Source of the DNA: Oreocharis arfaki
Taxonomy: Eukaryota; Chordata; Aves; Passeriformes; Paramythiidae
Direction: 5' to 3'
NCBI GenBank assembly: GCA_013398015.1
Contig: VZRR01009899.1
Location: 202,684-266,683, forward strand
Length of the DNA stretch: 64,000 nucleotides
A model generated the notes under the pieces. It made no database searches, was not told the origin of the DNA, and saw only the letters and a list, made by a program, of their open reading frames with translations. Shown here piece after piece: positions 38,401 to 50,966 of the stretch; position 1 is the first letter of the stretch; every line of letters starts with the position of its first letter. The translations under genes were made by a program, and so were the position numbers.

Positions 38401-40130
38401 CACCTCCTCACCAGGGAGGTGTCAGTGCCAAACACCGGAGAGTTTTCTGGGACATCCCATGACTCACGTCTCCTGACCTTATGCCCTGCTCTGGCCACCC
38501 ACTGCAGGAGACAAGCTGCTGGGCCGGAGGGACCTGTGGTCTGACCCAGCACATCTGGTTTTATGTTTGGGAGCGTGCTCACGTAATTTTCTAGCAGTAC
38601 CTGGAAAATCCTCAAGCGTGCTATTAATTTGAAAGGCCAGTGTCCTTCCAAAGCTCCTGGCATGCCAATGCAAACCACTTGAGGAGCTCCAGGCTGGAGC
38701 AGTGCCCATGCCCCATCCCTCCCCATGGCTCCAACCGCTCCACGTGTTTCACTCCAGAGAGCTCAGAGGAGCTCGTGGTTAAGACAAGGACCGCCCAAAC
38801 CGCGTTCTGTATCCCCATTTCAGCCCCCTGTGCTCCTCCATGATCTCTAGGAAAATAGTTTCATTTGTGTCCTACCCAATTTACTCTTATTTCACAAGAG
38901 CTAACAGCAACACCCATTCCACAGAGGTGTTGGGAAGTGAATGAGGTGGTTAAACACGCCTAAGCCACATTCATATCACGAGTAATAAAAATATATTACA
39001 AATACCTAACAATAAAGAAATAACATGACTCAAGCCACTGCTGGTTGTGGTTGTGGTTTTGTGAAACAAAAAAAAAAATCTTACTGATGGGGAAAATTGC
39101 TGATGATTTGCTTCATAGAAAGAAAAAATAAACAAGTACAGTATAACATGGAACAAAGTTACAGTTCGATCGATGATGCTCTTTATATTAATAACTGATG
39201 CAGGCTGAAAAATTTGGATGTCAATTCAAATGTTTTCAGGGCTCGGAGATGGAACGTAGAGCTCTGCATGCTGAATGCAGCAGTCCTGACAGAAGGTTTG
39301 CAAACAGCTCATGTTCATCCACTCCAGGCGCCAACATCTGATACTGGGACTACGACTCACTGTATTCGCAAGCAAACCCTCAATATTTTTATTGCACATT
39401 CGGCTTTCTGTTGCTTTGCTGCAAACAGGATTTGAAATTTGTGCACTAAAAGGAGAGTAGATATGTGGCTTCTCACCGATGCTCCCTGCAAGACACACTG
39501 AGATCAGACTGCAAAGCAGCCCAAGGAGAGATCAGTATGTAAAGTATGTCTGGAGCACCACATTCAGCTCACTCCAGCGTGCGCCATCAAGGAGAAATTA
39601 ATGATACGTGGAAAGCTCATTCCAGATGATCACAGTGACCAAAACTCTTGGACCTAGAGACTCTTATTTCTTTTTTCCCCCTGCACCCAGAGAGAATCCC
39701 TCTTGTTTTTATTCTAATCACAGAGCTGACTGGAAAACCAGAACTTCCCCAACCACCCAAGTGGAAGCAAAAGTGCTGATTTCAGAGCAATAATGGCGAA
39801 ACAGAACCCAGATCTTGCACCTCCCATCCTGGGGTTTTGGAATCGAGAACAGTGCACACCTTCTGGCATCGTAAACAGATACATAAAAGTAAAATCAAAC
39901 AGCTAAACTCTTGGGTATTCCTTGGGACAAGAAAAAAAGTCAGTAAGAAGTGACATCAAAGATAGGTTGTTTACATATTGGGGGACCTATCTGCCCGTCT
40001 CTTCACATTGATTTTTACGGTACAAAAATATTATTTCAGTGACAAGGATGTAAACCTTATTCAAAACAGGATTTAAACCATATCCTGCAAGTGAGGCATC
40101 TCTTCAGATAGCCTGCCTGCACTTACAGCA
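35421..40130. other. Non-coding stretch, no gene recognised
   Basis: Contains a run of 13 C at 35891-35903 and a repeated word CCATATGCTAC near 37331 and 37376. All open frames (up to about 141 codons, at 37570-37995) are overlapped by others or lack protein features. A few sub-blocks such as 35420-35560 and 38990-39230 are AT-rich and may extend neighbouring elements. Confidence 0.6.
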
Positions 40131-40560
40131 TACCGAAGGCATGCTGATTTTCGTCTGCAGTGTTTGTTAAGAGGGTCACAATATCAGGAAGCAGGAGAAG
40201 GCTCATCAAAGCCTCGTTGCTCGCCTTCACCGCTCATCAGCTAGACAGTACCTTGTTTTTTAAAGCTGGGCGGAAATGCATCTCCAGTGACCCATTGTTA
40301 GAAACTTCCTTTTGTCTTTAAGTTTGCTGGAAGGAGTACGGGGCCCCTTTTAACTCTTTTCCAATAGGTAATTTCCCTTAATTAGGGCTCTCATTACAAG
40401 TGAGAATTTATCAGACGTGATTAAAGAAGCATCTTGTCTCTTTCCTATCGCCTCAAAAAGGGCATATTTTGATCTCCCAGCGTGTCTTGCAAACACAGAT
40501 AAGCACAGGCACCGAGCTGGGAGATCACAGCAGAAATTTGGCCTGCTCAGAAAGTTCATG
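40131..40560. promoter_or_regulatory. Candidate conserved non-coding element
   Basis: Repeat-free with scattered CpGs. It includes TTAATTAGGGC near 40378, GACGTGATTAAAG near 40415 and a GGGGCCCC palindrome near 40341. It lies between ordinary sequence on the left and a GC-rich stretch on the right. The enhancer reading is inference. Confidence 0.35.
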
Positions 40561-41069
40561 TTTGGAACTCGGCATCCTCAGAGCTTCCCTCTGAATCGCA
40601 GGGTGTCAGAGCTGCCGCTGTGGGGGAGCGGGGGGCTCCCGGGGCAGGCAGGAAGCCGGGCAGATGGGACTGCAGAGCCGAGCTCCAGGGCTTCGAGAGC
40701 CACAGTTCCTTAAAAACCCGAGGTGCACTACACAAATCACCTTCCTGCACATCCCTGGGCTTCACTCCTTCAGAGCATCCATTCCAAGAAGCCATTCCCT
40801 CAGTATAAAAGGGCAACTCCTACCTATGCCTTTGGGGTTTTAATGAAAAAACCATTTTGGAGCACCCCTTGATATATTTCCCTCAGCTGAATGTGTGAGA
40901 GATCTGACAGAGAGCTTGCTGAACCCAAAACCTGCACTCACATAATGAGTTTGCTCTACAGGAGCAGCCCTTTTCCATCAATGCCCCAAACGCTGGCCCT
41001 GCTCCTGATGCCTTCTTCTCAGCATCTGCTTCCCAAACAGGAGAAAATCTCCCACTGGCTTCCAAGGCA
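40561..41069. other. GC-richer non-coding stretch
   Basis: Locally GC-rich around 40600-40690 with several CpGs. Open frames on both strands overlap. No gene recognised. Confidence 0.55.
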
Positions 41070-41700
41070 GGCGGATTGGGCTGGTATGTTAAAAATGTAC
41101 TTGGGCTCTCAGCAGTATTATTTACTTTTAATAAGCATGAGTGATAAACTCGTGGCCAAGTGTACTATTTTATGGAGTAACTATGGAGATAAAAGTTATT
41201 GTTTGCTTCTGTGAGCCGACCAAAAGCACCTAAACTCGTAACAGCAAGAATATTAATTTGCACCAAACGAAAATATGCTTTCCAACCTCCAAATTTTGTG
41301 CTTACTCTCATTAACGATCTAGTATTTACACTCGCATTGAGCACAGGGTGAGCATTAGTCTGACAATAAAGAAGCAATAAGGAATTTTCCAAACATTAAA
41401 AACATTCCTAATCTGTGAATCACCTACAATGTGAGGTGTCACAAACATTCATCTCCGTATGTGTCACCCACAAACATCTGTCCCCTCTTCCCCTCGCACG
41501 AACACGCATTCCATTCAACCGCAGATACAATCAGGCTTTAATTTTATTTTTCTCACATAATGTTAATCAAGAGCTAAAAAGATAATTTCCTTCTACCACA
41601 AAGCAATTCCACTGTGGTGGAACAAACTGTTATCTTAAGTTTCACAGAGCAATTGTTCAATAATTCCTGTTTGTGGCTCTTTTCCAAATCCTTGAGAATA
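41070..41700. promoter_or_regulatory. AT-rich candidate conserved non-coding block
   Basis: Repeat-free. Isolated CpGs sit in AT-rich context (ACTCGT near 41141 and 41236, AACGATC near 41313, ACTCGCATTG near 41330) together with many ATTA words. No open frame with protein character. Confidence 0.35.
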
Positions 41701-42840
41701 GCTCAGGCTGCCAACCCTTCTTAAAAAAAAAAGAAAAAAAAATCACAACAGAAGCCGAAAAGCACTTGCTGTCACTCAGGGGTTCAGTGGTGGCAGACTC
41801 GACCGTTTCTCAGAAGAAACTCCAGCTCTGAGACTCCGACACGCAGAAACGCACTGTCTGTTTGAAGACAATTGCCTGGAAAGATGTAAGCTCCCAGACT
41901 GTAAATTTGTCGCAGCACTGGCCCTCCGAGATGGTGTTATCTTGGCTTGGTGAATTCAGTGAATTGGAAGCTCCACGAGGAAAAATAATAATAAGGATAC
42001 TTGGCATTTCTGCAGTGTTTTCTACATGCAAAGCACAGAACAAGCTTCAAGAGTTTAATGTTTATTAAAGAATGGGAGGGTGCTTTGTTGCGTGAAAGGA
42101 AACTGATAACGTGGATTTCTTCAGCAAAAGTAATAAAATGTTCGGTTTCTATGGGAAAAAAAAATTTAGAATAATAACAACAGCCCTTAGTTAGAAAGAA
42201 CCCTGCATGTCAAAATCGCAATTAATTTTAGCCCATGATCTCACGGAGGAAGGGACAGTCATTTACTACAGCTCATACAATGAGCAGCTCAACAGGGCGC
42301 TGCCCTGCCCGGCAGTGGGAGCTACATCAGACAAATATTAGAGCAATATTAATCACCACAAGTGAAAGTGCAGCACCAAGCTGCCATTTCAAAGTCTCTG
42401 GGTCTGAGCCGAGTGAGGAATAGGGCGCGGAGGGAGGTCCAGGGGCTCAGCCCGACAGGCACAGGGCACGTGAAGCTGAGATCCCACCTGACCTCCAAAG
42501 CATCCCAAATTAACCCCGTGGCAACCTGGCTAGGATTCTCCCAAGGGCTTGGCCCTGATTTGCTCAGGGCAGATCCCACTGCTGGGCAAGTCTCTTGTTA
42601 TCAACACCACACTTGCATCATGTTCAACCCCGATGCTAAAAGGAGGGGTAAACAAGATGTTTTTTGCTCCAGAACATCAATATCCACAAAGATAATCTGT
42701 ATAAGTGGTTCGGCCACAATTTCTGGCTTCATTTAAATGTTTCTTTAAAATGCTTCCAACTTTGGTACAAATGTATGTACCCAATGAAGTTATTCTCACT
42801 CTAGAGAAGAGTAAATTTTAAAAATCAAGCCCAGACCTTC
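41701..42840. other. Non-coding stretch, no gene recognised
   Basis: Mixed, with A-runs at 41722-41741. The 124-codon frame at 42362-42736 is opposed by a 76-codon minus frame and is rejected. Confidence 0.6.
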
Positions 42841-42853
42841 TTCTCCAACAAAG

Positions 42854-42901
42854 ACAAAAAAAAAAAANCCAAACAAAAAAAAAAAAAAAAAAAAAAAAAA
42901 A
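42854..42901. repeat. Poly-A tract with one ambiguous base
   Basis: Two A-rich runs: 42856-42867 up to an N at 42868, and an uninterrupted 27-base A-run at 42875-42901. No element body on the left resembles a retroposon, so I call it simple repeat rather than a SINE tail. Confidence 0.95.
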
Positions 42902-44099
42902 GCGCCTCACCCTCTGGTTAGAGTAATACAGCAGGTTTTTCAGGGCTGGAATATACTATTTTATCCAGTCTCTTAAAGTTTTGGACTAAGAATGGAACAG
43001 AGAACAACACAACCATTCTGGAAAGATGTTCTTGAGGCAGAAGAGGGAAAACAAACAGACAGAAATAAGCAGCGGCTGCAGAAGAGCTTGGCTGCATCCA
43101 TACCTGCACTCTGCACAAAGGCAGTGAGATTTATACAAGGTACAGCTGAGATGAAAACCCTGCTGTGAAGTTTAGTAGGACTGGACCCCCATCAGCCCAG
43201 AGCACTGGGATTATCTTACTCCTCCTCTCAAAAGAAGCCAAAACAAACCCCACAAACACATTGCCATCAAAGATAGTCTTCACATTAACCTTTTGACCTG
43301 TTAGAGCTCACAAATCAGATTAAATGTGTAGAACCACCCCAACAACGAGCATCAGCAAGAGCCGCTTGTGATGGCGCTAAAGCCCCACGGAAGAGAAACC
43401 AGCTGGGCTTTCCTTCTGCAGGTAGACCATTCTCCAACCAATGTAGCTCAGTGTCTCTGCTATGGGACAAGCAATTTTTGTTGTCTCTCTGCTCTGGATG
43501 AAGCTCAACAAAAGCAAAACCAATGAGGACAGGAAGAAGGGAGATGACAGATCACATACTGCATTTTTGACACTTCTGTCTTCAGCCACGAGGGTATAAC
43601 ATTGAAATAATTGTCAGGAGTGAAGATATTTGTTAATTCCTCTTCTCTCCCGTGGCTTGCCAGACAAAGCAGTGTCTGTAAGGCCAGGTTCTTTTCACAA
43701 AACCTCACACAAATCCCGCTGAGATCAGCTGGGCTGCTACACAAGCCTCCCAGACCATCACTAGAGACCTCGTCTCTCATTCCAAATCCAGGCACCCACA
43801 TTCAGTAATTTACCAATTCCAGCCCAATCTCTCCTGGCTTAACATCCCTGGCGTTACAGGCACCGTTCCCTTTAAGTTCCTCCTGGCTCAGAGACGCAGA
43901 CACAGGAGAAGGGCCACCCTGGGCTAAAACACATATACACGCACATGACTTAACACCCTGATCCTCCAGGATAAGGTATGAGCCTGTAAATCACCACACT
44001 TCCAGAAAACAATAGCCACCTCTTGTTTAAATAAAACTGCACCTGCTACATTAACATACCACTGAACAATCGCTTTGTTTTTCGCCAGGCATCCAGGCT
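42902..44099. other. Non-coding stretch, no gene recognised
   Basis: Mixed composition; overlapping minus-strand frames at 43377-43801 are not protein-like. A patch at 43133-43160 weakly recalls the palindromic repeat family but is too degraded to call. Confidence 0.6.
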
Positions 44100-44600
44100 G
44101 AAGCCGCGCTGCTTCCTGACCCATATACTGAAAGGGTATTCTTAGAAGGGGAGAGGGGTTTCGCAGAGTGCACCAGTTTAGCAGTGATCACCTTCCTTCC
44201 TTCTTTTGTACTTGGGAATACGTGGTTTTGTTTGGCTTTCAACAGGTTTATTTCCATCACGGCTCTCCAAGACCTTGCAGCCCTTCTTTGGCAAACGTTG
44301 CCTCTTTTTGTTTCCTATCTTGGGCTGTCACAAGCTCTGAACTGCAATTTGGGCCATTTCGAGTAATTTTTTAGGAGATTCTTCTCCCATCCGAAGAATT
44401 TGGGCCAAGCAGGTGCCAGCTGAAAACCTCTTTGCCAAACGTTCAAACGTTACTAGATGGTTTTGCTCTCCCCCCTATAAGGTTAATTATGATGCCTGTT
44501 TCAAGTTTATTTATCTCTACTCAATGATTTTTTATTGATGGTGCTGGAACCCTCTTCTAGTGGAGTTATTTTGTTCAAATAATGTGTTCAGTTGTGATTG
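44100..44600. promoter_or_regulatory. Candidate conserved non-coding element with repeated CAAACGTT
   Basis: The 14-mer CTTTGGCAAACGTT (44286-44299) recurs with one change as CTTTGCCAAACGTT (44430-44443). The second is followed directly by another CAAACGTT (44444-44451). The first also forms GGCAA-ACG-TTGCC. The right part is AT-rich with GTTAATTATGATG near 44482. Repeated near-identical sites 144 bp apart in non-repetitive DNA suggest binding sites; this is inference. Confidence 0.4.
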
Positions 44601-46859
44601 TAAAATGGACTGTTTGAGAGGCCGGGTCACGGATGCAGGGAGCAATAAGAGTTTTGTAGAAGTGGGCAGTGGGTACAAGAGCCAACTTCTCCATTTCACA
44701 AAGAAACTCAGTGTCTCCAGTGAGGAGCATGGATGGGGCATTGCTAAGCCAAAAAAATGTTTTATTCCTGAATCCGAGCCCAAAGCAAACCCAAACCCAG
44801 CCTGGCCAGTACACTTCTGTTCAGATGTGCATCTCGAAACAAGCACCCTGTCTCCGCTCCCGTGCCCACCCACGGCCAGGAGCGCTTCCTCACGACCAGC
44901 TTTCCAGGAACGCAGTGCCCACTCCTCCTCGCATCCTCTTCCTGGACGCCTGCCCTACGCCACGCTTCCTGCTCGTCCCACGCTGCTCTCGGCCAGATCC
45001 GGCGCCTCCCAGCTCACGCAATCATTTCCACTCTCATCTGCCTGAAGCCAGAGAACTCTGTGGGAGCTGTGCTCCATGGCCCCCAACAACAGCAACATCA
45101 AAGTTCCGGCCGTTTAGAACTACAGCTGAACTTATAAAACACCATCTGGGTTCAGATCATCCTACACAATCATAAGAATATTTGTCCTGCTCCTCCAGGC
45201 ACTACTAGTAGTTCACTCCTCTTCCTTTTATTCAAATTACAGCACTGCAGCCTGAGCATCGAGTGGCTTTCAGTGGAGCAGCTCAGAATTAAAGAGAATC
45301 TTATCAAACTGTGTTTTGAGGCACTGCTTGGAGTTTCAGGCGAATCCTGGAAGCCAGGTTGCAAAGCTAGTCTTCAGTGAATTGACTAACCACCATGGGA
45401 ACTGGCATTTCCTCTCACACAAACCAGCAAACACACCAAGTCCACACCAGCACCTACCACGACTTTCATAACAACAAATCTCTGCATGCCTCATCTACAA
45501 AGTGCCCAATCAGTCCACTCTCATTATTGTTCCTTTCCAATCAATACATTAAACTACTTTTAAAAAGCTTCCACATGCAAGGCATGACATTTCTCAAAGT
45601 CCCATACAGTGGAAGAAACTACCTTGAAAGCCAAGATAACCTCGCAGTCCCTCTCTCAGCAGGATGTGTAACCCTATACCAGGGAAACAGATACCAGCTC
45701 TCCTGAAGATCTGCCTTGACCAGCACCTGCTCTGCTGCACCCTTCCCCTGTGATGGATCCCAAGGGACATCTCTGGCCAACGCCTTGGCCAAACCTCCCA
45801 GCAGCACCATGGGATTTCACTGCCTCCAGACCAGAGAGCCCAAACCGAGATGCAAAGTTTGCTGTGCCTCAAACCAGGACCAGCACCAAGATGGCCAGTA
45901 GGAATCACCAGGGTTGGAAGAGTTTCACCTCTGTGAGTCTCACCAGTGCTGAGTCCCAGCAGTGACCGCAGCCACCCGTGCAGGAGTTGTCACTGCGCCA
46001 CAAGAAAGGCCACCTGTAGGACAGCCGGGTGCTGGGAAGCTTTCACAGAGCAGCAGCAGCCTGGGGTCAGGAGGAACCAGTACATCTTACAATGAAGGGA
46101 AACCGAGCCAAGCTCTGGACCAGTCCCTTCCTGACACAGGGGCATTTGAATCATGGGTCAAGAACAAAGCGCCCTGTTAATAACAGTTCATTTCGTGCAG
46201 TGAAAAATGTGCAATATTGGGTTCACAAGCTGAATTCCTGGCCGTTTTCCCTTCAACTTTCCAAATTTATGGAAGTATGAGAGCTTGGCTCTCTTTATAG
46301 TGTTCAAGTGACTGACACACCACTCTGTCACGGAGACTCATACCTCCCATCTCTGCCATGTCTGAGGGAAGAGCAAGCACACACTGCCCAAGTTCAACAT
46401 CTACCTGTGCATCTGCGGGTCAGTTAATTCCTGCTGAACCCTCAGTTACCAGTCTCCTTTTATTTTGCTGTGCTGGCAGCTTCTCTCCTACCTTGCTCCT
46501 TCCAAAAGCCAGTCAGCTCTATCACCAGCCCTCCCAAACACAGATTAACCCTGCAGGCATCTCTGGAACATGGATGGCAGAGAAGCCACCGCTGTCAGCG
46601 TCTCCCAAACAAGGGAGAGGCAGACCCACTGTTGGAGGTGAGAGAGATACCTTCATCCTCATGGCAGGTGGTTGCCTGCTGGCTGTAGATACATCCAACA
46701 CCTGACAAGCAGAGGGACCAGCTTGTGTCCCAAGGAGGTAAAGAGAAAATAAAGGGGGAGGAGGGGCACGGGGTGTTATTTGGCCTTGGAGCAAAGAAGC
46801 ACCACTTGCATCTTTGGTCCCCACACCCTTCCCCTGCTCTAATCACTAGAGATTACTTC
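44601..46859. other. Non-coding stretch, locally CpG-rich
   Basis: Bases 44860-45030 hold roughly 15 CpGs and keep plus-strand frames open in two registers (161 and 168 codons). Two open registers plus an opposing minus frame argue for stop-poor DNA rather than an exon. No domain recognised. The rest is unremarkable. Confidence 0.55.
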
Positions 46860-47700
46860 TTCCCTTCCCTTTTATCAGTCAGGCTCACAGATTGAATGTT
46901 ATCAATTGACAGCTTTAAAGCTAAGGAATTGTATAAATTAAATACAGTACGCAGCAAATATACTGAGGAGCTAGAATTTATATACACACCAGATATGGGA
47001 GCTCTTAGTTATTACCCACTTAAGGCTATGGCACTGACGAATAGTAAGGACACCCCATCCCTGAAGGCACTTTTCATTACCCACAGTATAGGCGTATTGA
47101 GAGTGTGTGTATATGTATCCAGCATGACTGCTGATTTCCATAGTTCTCCATCAGGTTTGCATTCAGTTTATAAAATAAAAAATTACTCCAGGGACACATT
47201 TCACTCATTCCAGAACCCTTTCTCTCTCTCTCTCTCTCTCAGCCCATATCCTGGCTGCCTCTCTGCTTCTCACAGCCCCGATACTGTAACAATGCCTTTA
47301 AATCTGATGGTGCTTATTAAATGAAACAACTTAATTACTGTCAATATATAATGTTGTGTACTTCAGCCCCAGCCGAGGCATCTGATCCCATTCTGTTCCT
47401 GACCTTTAATGGCCATCGAATCAAAGTAATTTTGGTCAGCTCAGTACAGCTCTGACACATGCCCAGGTCAGGAAGATGAAGGGACGCTAATCTACCATGT
47501 TACCCTGCCCATTGTTTAATACCTTTTTCAACAGAATCTAATAACTGGAGAAATGCCAGTTTTCTGTCTAGTTTGGGTTAAAACCTCTTTTGCTGAAAAT
47601 AAATAATTATGGAACATTCTGAATAGCCCAGGGTTTACATAATTGGTGCCTCTTAGACAGAGCAATATACTTGCCTTTGAAGTTTGCAAGGAGAGGAATT
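46860..47700. promoter_or_regulatory. AT-rich candidate conserved non-coding block
   Basis: Repeat-free except for the CT run at 47221-47240. Contains TTATCAATTGACAGC near 46898, TTAATTACTGTCAATATATA near 47330, and AATAAATAATTATGG near 47599. No credible coding frame, although 46896-47324 is open for 142 codons across the CT run. Composition-based call. Confidence 0.35.
47221..47240. repeat. (TC)10 microsatellite
   Basis: Ten perfect TC units, followed by AG. It looks like a splice-acceptor polypyrimidine tract, but the sequence after it is not a convincing exon. Confidence 0.98.
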
Positions 47701-49053
47701 TAGGAATTCAAATCAGCAGCAGCGCTCCTGAGTACGCTACACTCTCCATCTTGGAGGGGCCAGCGCCAAAGCAGGCTTAATTAAGGGAAGTGAAAACCAC
47801 TTTCGATTCACCAAGGTAACACAACAAGTGCATTGCTTCCTCTGAATTGAGGGGAAAATAGCAGGAATGCTTCCACTCAACTGTAGCTATTCTGTAGGCT
47901 GGGACTCGAGTCCTTCGGAGGGGAGGGGGGAAAAAAGAAACCTATCATAAAATAACCAGTAACACGGCACCCCACACGTAACGACAACAGGAGTGTTTAG
48001 GTTCAGGCATTACTATTTATACATATTGTTCCCCTAGTGCTAAACAAAACAGGTTTACCCATGCCAAAGCAAGGGATGCTGCCAGGAGAACTAGACACCC
48101 TGTCTGGATCAGACAAATAGCCTGACCTATTGACAGGGCAGCTGGATGCAGCGATATTTTATAGCAGGCTCACTTTGCTAATGCACTTGCACCAGGCCAC
48201 TCTCAAAGCAATCCACGCTCCAGAAGAAAAAGAAAAAAATTAAAAAGCCGTAACAACCTAACTGCAGCACAAAAACATCACATCAGGGTGGATACCAGCG
48301 ACTCTCTGGCAAACCAGCCCTGGCTGCATCAAATGCAAGGGCAGGAAACCGGGGAAGCATTCAGGGATTGCCAGGTTTCAAACCAGCCCTGCCTTTGCGC
48401 TGGTCAAAGAGGGAGGCTACAAATCATATCTGCCCAGCTTTTGAAAGCACCAGTCACGGAAGCTGAGCAGAAAACACAGAAGGATGTTTTTGTTAATTAC
48501 CTGTTTCTCCACTGCCCATTCTTTACCTGAACTCATTAGTCATGTAACAGAGCAGGCAGGTAACAAAACCCAGTGATGGAGATTTATAGGGCATCTCTCA
48601 ACCCCAGGGTCCCGCAGCAGCTTACAGGGTTGGGATTACATCATGCCAGAGCTCTTCAAAGGCTGAGGGGCCAAAACCGCCTTTGGTGCAGCCTCCACCA
48701 CCCCGCAGGTGCTGCTCCAGGTCACAAGGAGTTTGGCAGAGCCACAGGGGAAGGCTCCATCCCTCCCAGCCCCTGTTGAAGAGGAGCAGAAGCAGGATGT
48801 GGTGGGCTCTGTACAGCTCAGCCTCTGCACTGTCCATGCGAGGGAAACAGGGAGGAATGCCATCAGCTCTGGGGGAGTTGTACGGGTGTAACTTAGAGCC
48901 GGATTTGTAATCAATCCTCACCCAGACACTTACTTGAGAAGGAATTCAGGGTTTGGCTGTACGTACACCAGAATCACTTCACAACCACTGAATACATTTA
49001 TGATGTAATTGAATCCCTCAGTGATTTTTCTTAAAGACAAACCTTATCCATTT
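47701..49053. other. Non-coding stretch, no gene recognised
   Basis: Contains an A-rich patch near 48226-48245. Frames at 48622-48921 on both strands overlap in stop-poor DNA and are rejected. Confidence 0.6.
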
Positions 49054-49134
49054 AGGGTCCATTCCGCATCATTAAAGTTAATGGGAGTTTTGCCACTTAC
49101 TTCAGCGACAGTGGTGCTGAGGAGGGATCAGGGC
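49054..49134. repeat. Decayed palindromic MITE-like element
   Basis: GGTCCATTCCGCATCATTAA then AGTTAATGGGAGTTTTGCCA then CTTACTTCAG, ending GGAGGGATCAGGGC. This closely fits the remembered family order (TCATTGAAGTCAATGGGAG, TTTTGCCATTGACTTCA, GGAGCAGGATCAGGCC) with about one change in five. It is one of the better-preserved copies here. Confidence 0.7.
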
Positions 49135-49729
49135 AGAGCAGATCACTCCACACAATGTGTCAGCTGCATCTCTGGCTGTCAGCTTCTCCAAGAATCAGGA
49201 AAGGAGTATTTTTCCATTGTTTTGGAGAAAAGTTTACTCTTAAGGGGCACAAACACTGGGACTTGACCAGGAGTGTGTGACCATACTTTGCCCTCATCCA
49301 GGCTGAAGTAAGTCCTGAGGGAAGCTGCTGAAATCAGCAGAGAATCAGTCTCAGCCTGGGCAGGGCTCAGCTGGACACTGAGGGGTTTTAGCACTGCCGT
49401 TACGTGCTTCCCCCACAGTGGATTTGCAAGAAAATAGTATCCTGTCTGCAGACACACAAAGCTGAAGTGCAAAAGATCCTTTTGATTCAAAAGTAAGCAC
49501 ACGAAAGCATTTTTCCTCATAAACTGCCATGCAAACCTTTTCCCTTTTCCCCGCCAGCCGTTCTCTGTGTCTGATCCCACATCTGCTTGCCCTGAGTGGA
49601 AAACACTGGTGAGTTTAAATGGCATGAGTCAACTTCCATAACCAAGAAGGGCACAGCCTAGACCACCAAATCACAGCTTATGAGTCTTTCCTAGCATATT
49701 CTGAGATAAAAGATCTCAGTTTTATTCAA
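49135..49729. other. Non-coding stretch
   Basis: Mixed composition; the 148-codon minus frame at 49179-49625 has no recognisable features. Nothing else seen. Confidence 0.6.
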
Positions 49730-50647
49730 ACAGAGCCAAACCCTGCTGATACCTAATTTTGCTTCTATTACCTCATTAATAACCTGCAGACATTTGCAGC
49801 TTACACTTCTTTATGTCTGCATTGTGGTTGTCATACCAAGGCACGAGGGCTATTTCTTGTTGTATTTGGTTTGGGTTTAATTCCCAGTTCTAGCCTATGC
49901 CTCTGCCACCTTTGCAGGGCTGGGCTCAATTAACCCTTTTGTGTTCTCTTTGCAACGAGCTGCAGCAGTCGACAAGCAATACGTGATCTTTTAACAGTAT
50001 TAATGTATTCATGTGAAAATATTCATTGACAGCTTTATGTAGCGTGGCAATCACTAAAAGTGGGATTTAAAGTACAAAAGTGGCGTTTAGTAGTTCAATG
50101 TAAGGGCATGTTCACATGTCAGTTGATTGCAAACATGTTTAAAATGCGTATTTTCAGCTAAAAACAAACCTATATGTTTAACAGATATTTTTCATATGGG
50201 TCAGACTGGCAAAACCAAAAACAAGTTAAAGTAATCTGACCACATCAGGTAAACTCTTTAAAAAAAGGTTTTAAATGAGGGATAAAACTGTTTACAAGTT
50301 TTTAACTGTAAAATATTTCTTTTCTTCTTGTATCTTGCCAATATCAATAAAGAAACAACATGTATAAATATATATAAACAGACACTTGGCATAAGAACAC
50401 ATTTCATGAAATATGAGTAATAGAGCAGGAAAATTCAAAGTATATTTCTTTTTTTACTGTACTGAATGGGCAGGTTACTGTAAAGAATACATTATGTGCA
50501 GATAGATGAAAACACAAACTGCATGCAGGATACGTAGGATGTGAACAGGGTGTTCATTTCCAGGTAGAAATGCAAACATTTTGGTTCATTTCAGATCTCA
50601 CTTGCACTACACTATTTGGTGCCATTTCATTGACTCCCATGTATTTG
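49730..50647. promoter_or_regulatory. AT-rich candidate conserved non-coding block
   Basis: Strongly AT-rich and free of credible open frames, with ATATATA runs near 50366-50379. From 49980 on it resembles the block at 28850-30700. It abuts the cluster of palindromic repeat remnants at 50648-50966. Confidence 0.3.
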
Positions 50648-50754
50648 GACTTGAGTCCAGCAAAGCACTTAAACACATGCTTAGCTTTAAGGGCACAATA
50701 GTCCCCTTGAAGTCAAATTAAGCACATATTTACGTGCTTTGCTGGATCCGGGCC
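50648..50754. repeat. MITE-like element with terminal inverted repeats
   Basis: Left terminus GTCCAGCAAAGCAC (50655-50668) and right terminus GTGCTTTGCTGGAT (50734-50747) are inverted repeats matching at 13 of 14 positions. Inside, AAACACATGCTTAGCTTTAA is mirrored by AATTAAGCACATATTTACGT. No coding capacity. The AAAGCACTTAA core is shared with 2574-2780. Confidence 0.8.
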
Positions 50755-50800
50755 ATACTACAGATTTACACAGATGTAAGTGAGCTCAGATGAGCTCAAG
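50755..50800. repeat. Adjacent palindromic-repeat fragment
   Basis: GATTTACACAGATGTAAGTG followed by AGCTCAGATGAGCTC. The first block matches the TTACACNGRTGTAAGTGAG motif of the same family, directly next to the element on its left. Confidence 0.5.
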
Positions 50801-50930
50801 CCACAATGTTTGTGTCCAGATTCAAATCCAATTGGCAAATGCTTTCAAAAGCCGGAGGTATTTGGATTAGGGGTTTTGGTCCAAGCCAATCTGTAACTTT
50901 AGTACCTGAACCCGCGTTTCTTGTGCGCCC

Positions 50931-50966
50931 AAGACTCCCATCGGCATTAGTGGGAGCTTTGGAGGC
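50931..50966. repeat. Palindromic-repeat fragment
   Basis: AAGACTCCCATCGGCATTAG then TGGGAGCTTTGGAGGC. The CTCCCAT and its complement TGGGAG form a short inverted pair around GGCATTAG. This fits the ACTCCCATTGACTTCAGTGGG module of the family, followed by GCTTTGG. Confidence 0.5.

Noticed and set aside
43133..43160. TTTATACAAGGTACAGCTGAGAT, weakly like an arm of the palindromic repeat family
   Set aside because: Too short and degraded to separate from chance.
44560..45175. Two overlapping plus-strand frames (161 and 168 codons) in CpG-rich DNA
   Set aside because: Two registers and the minus strand are open together, which points to stop-poor DNA rather than an exon.
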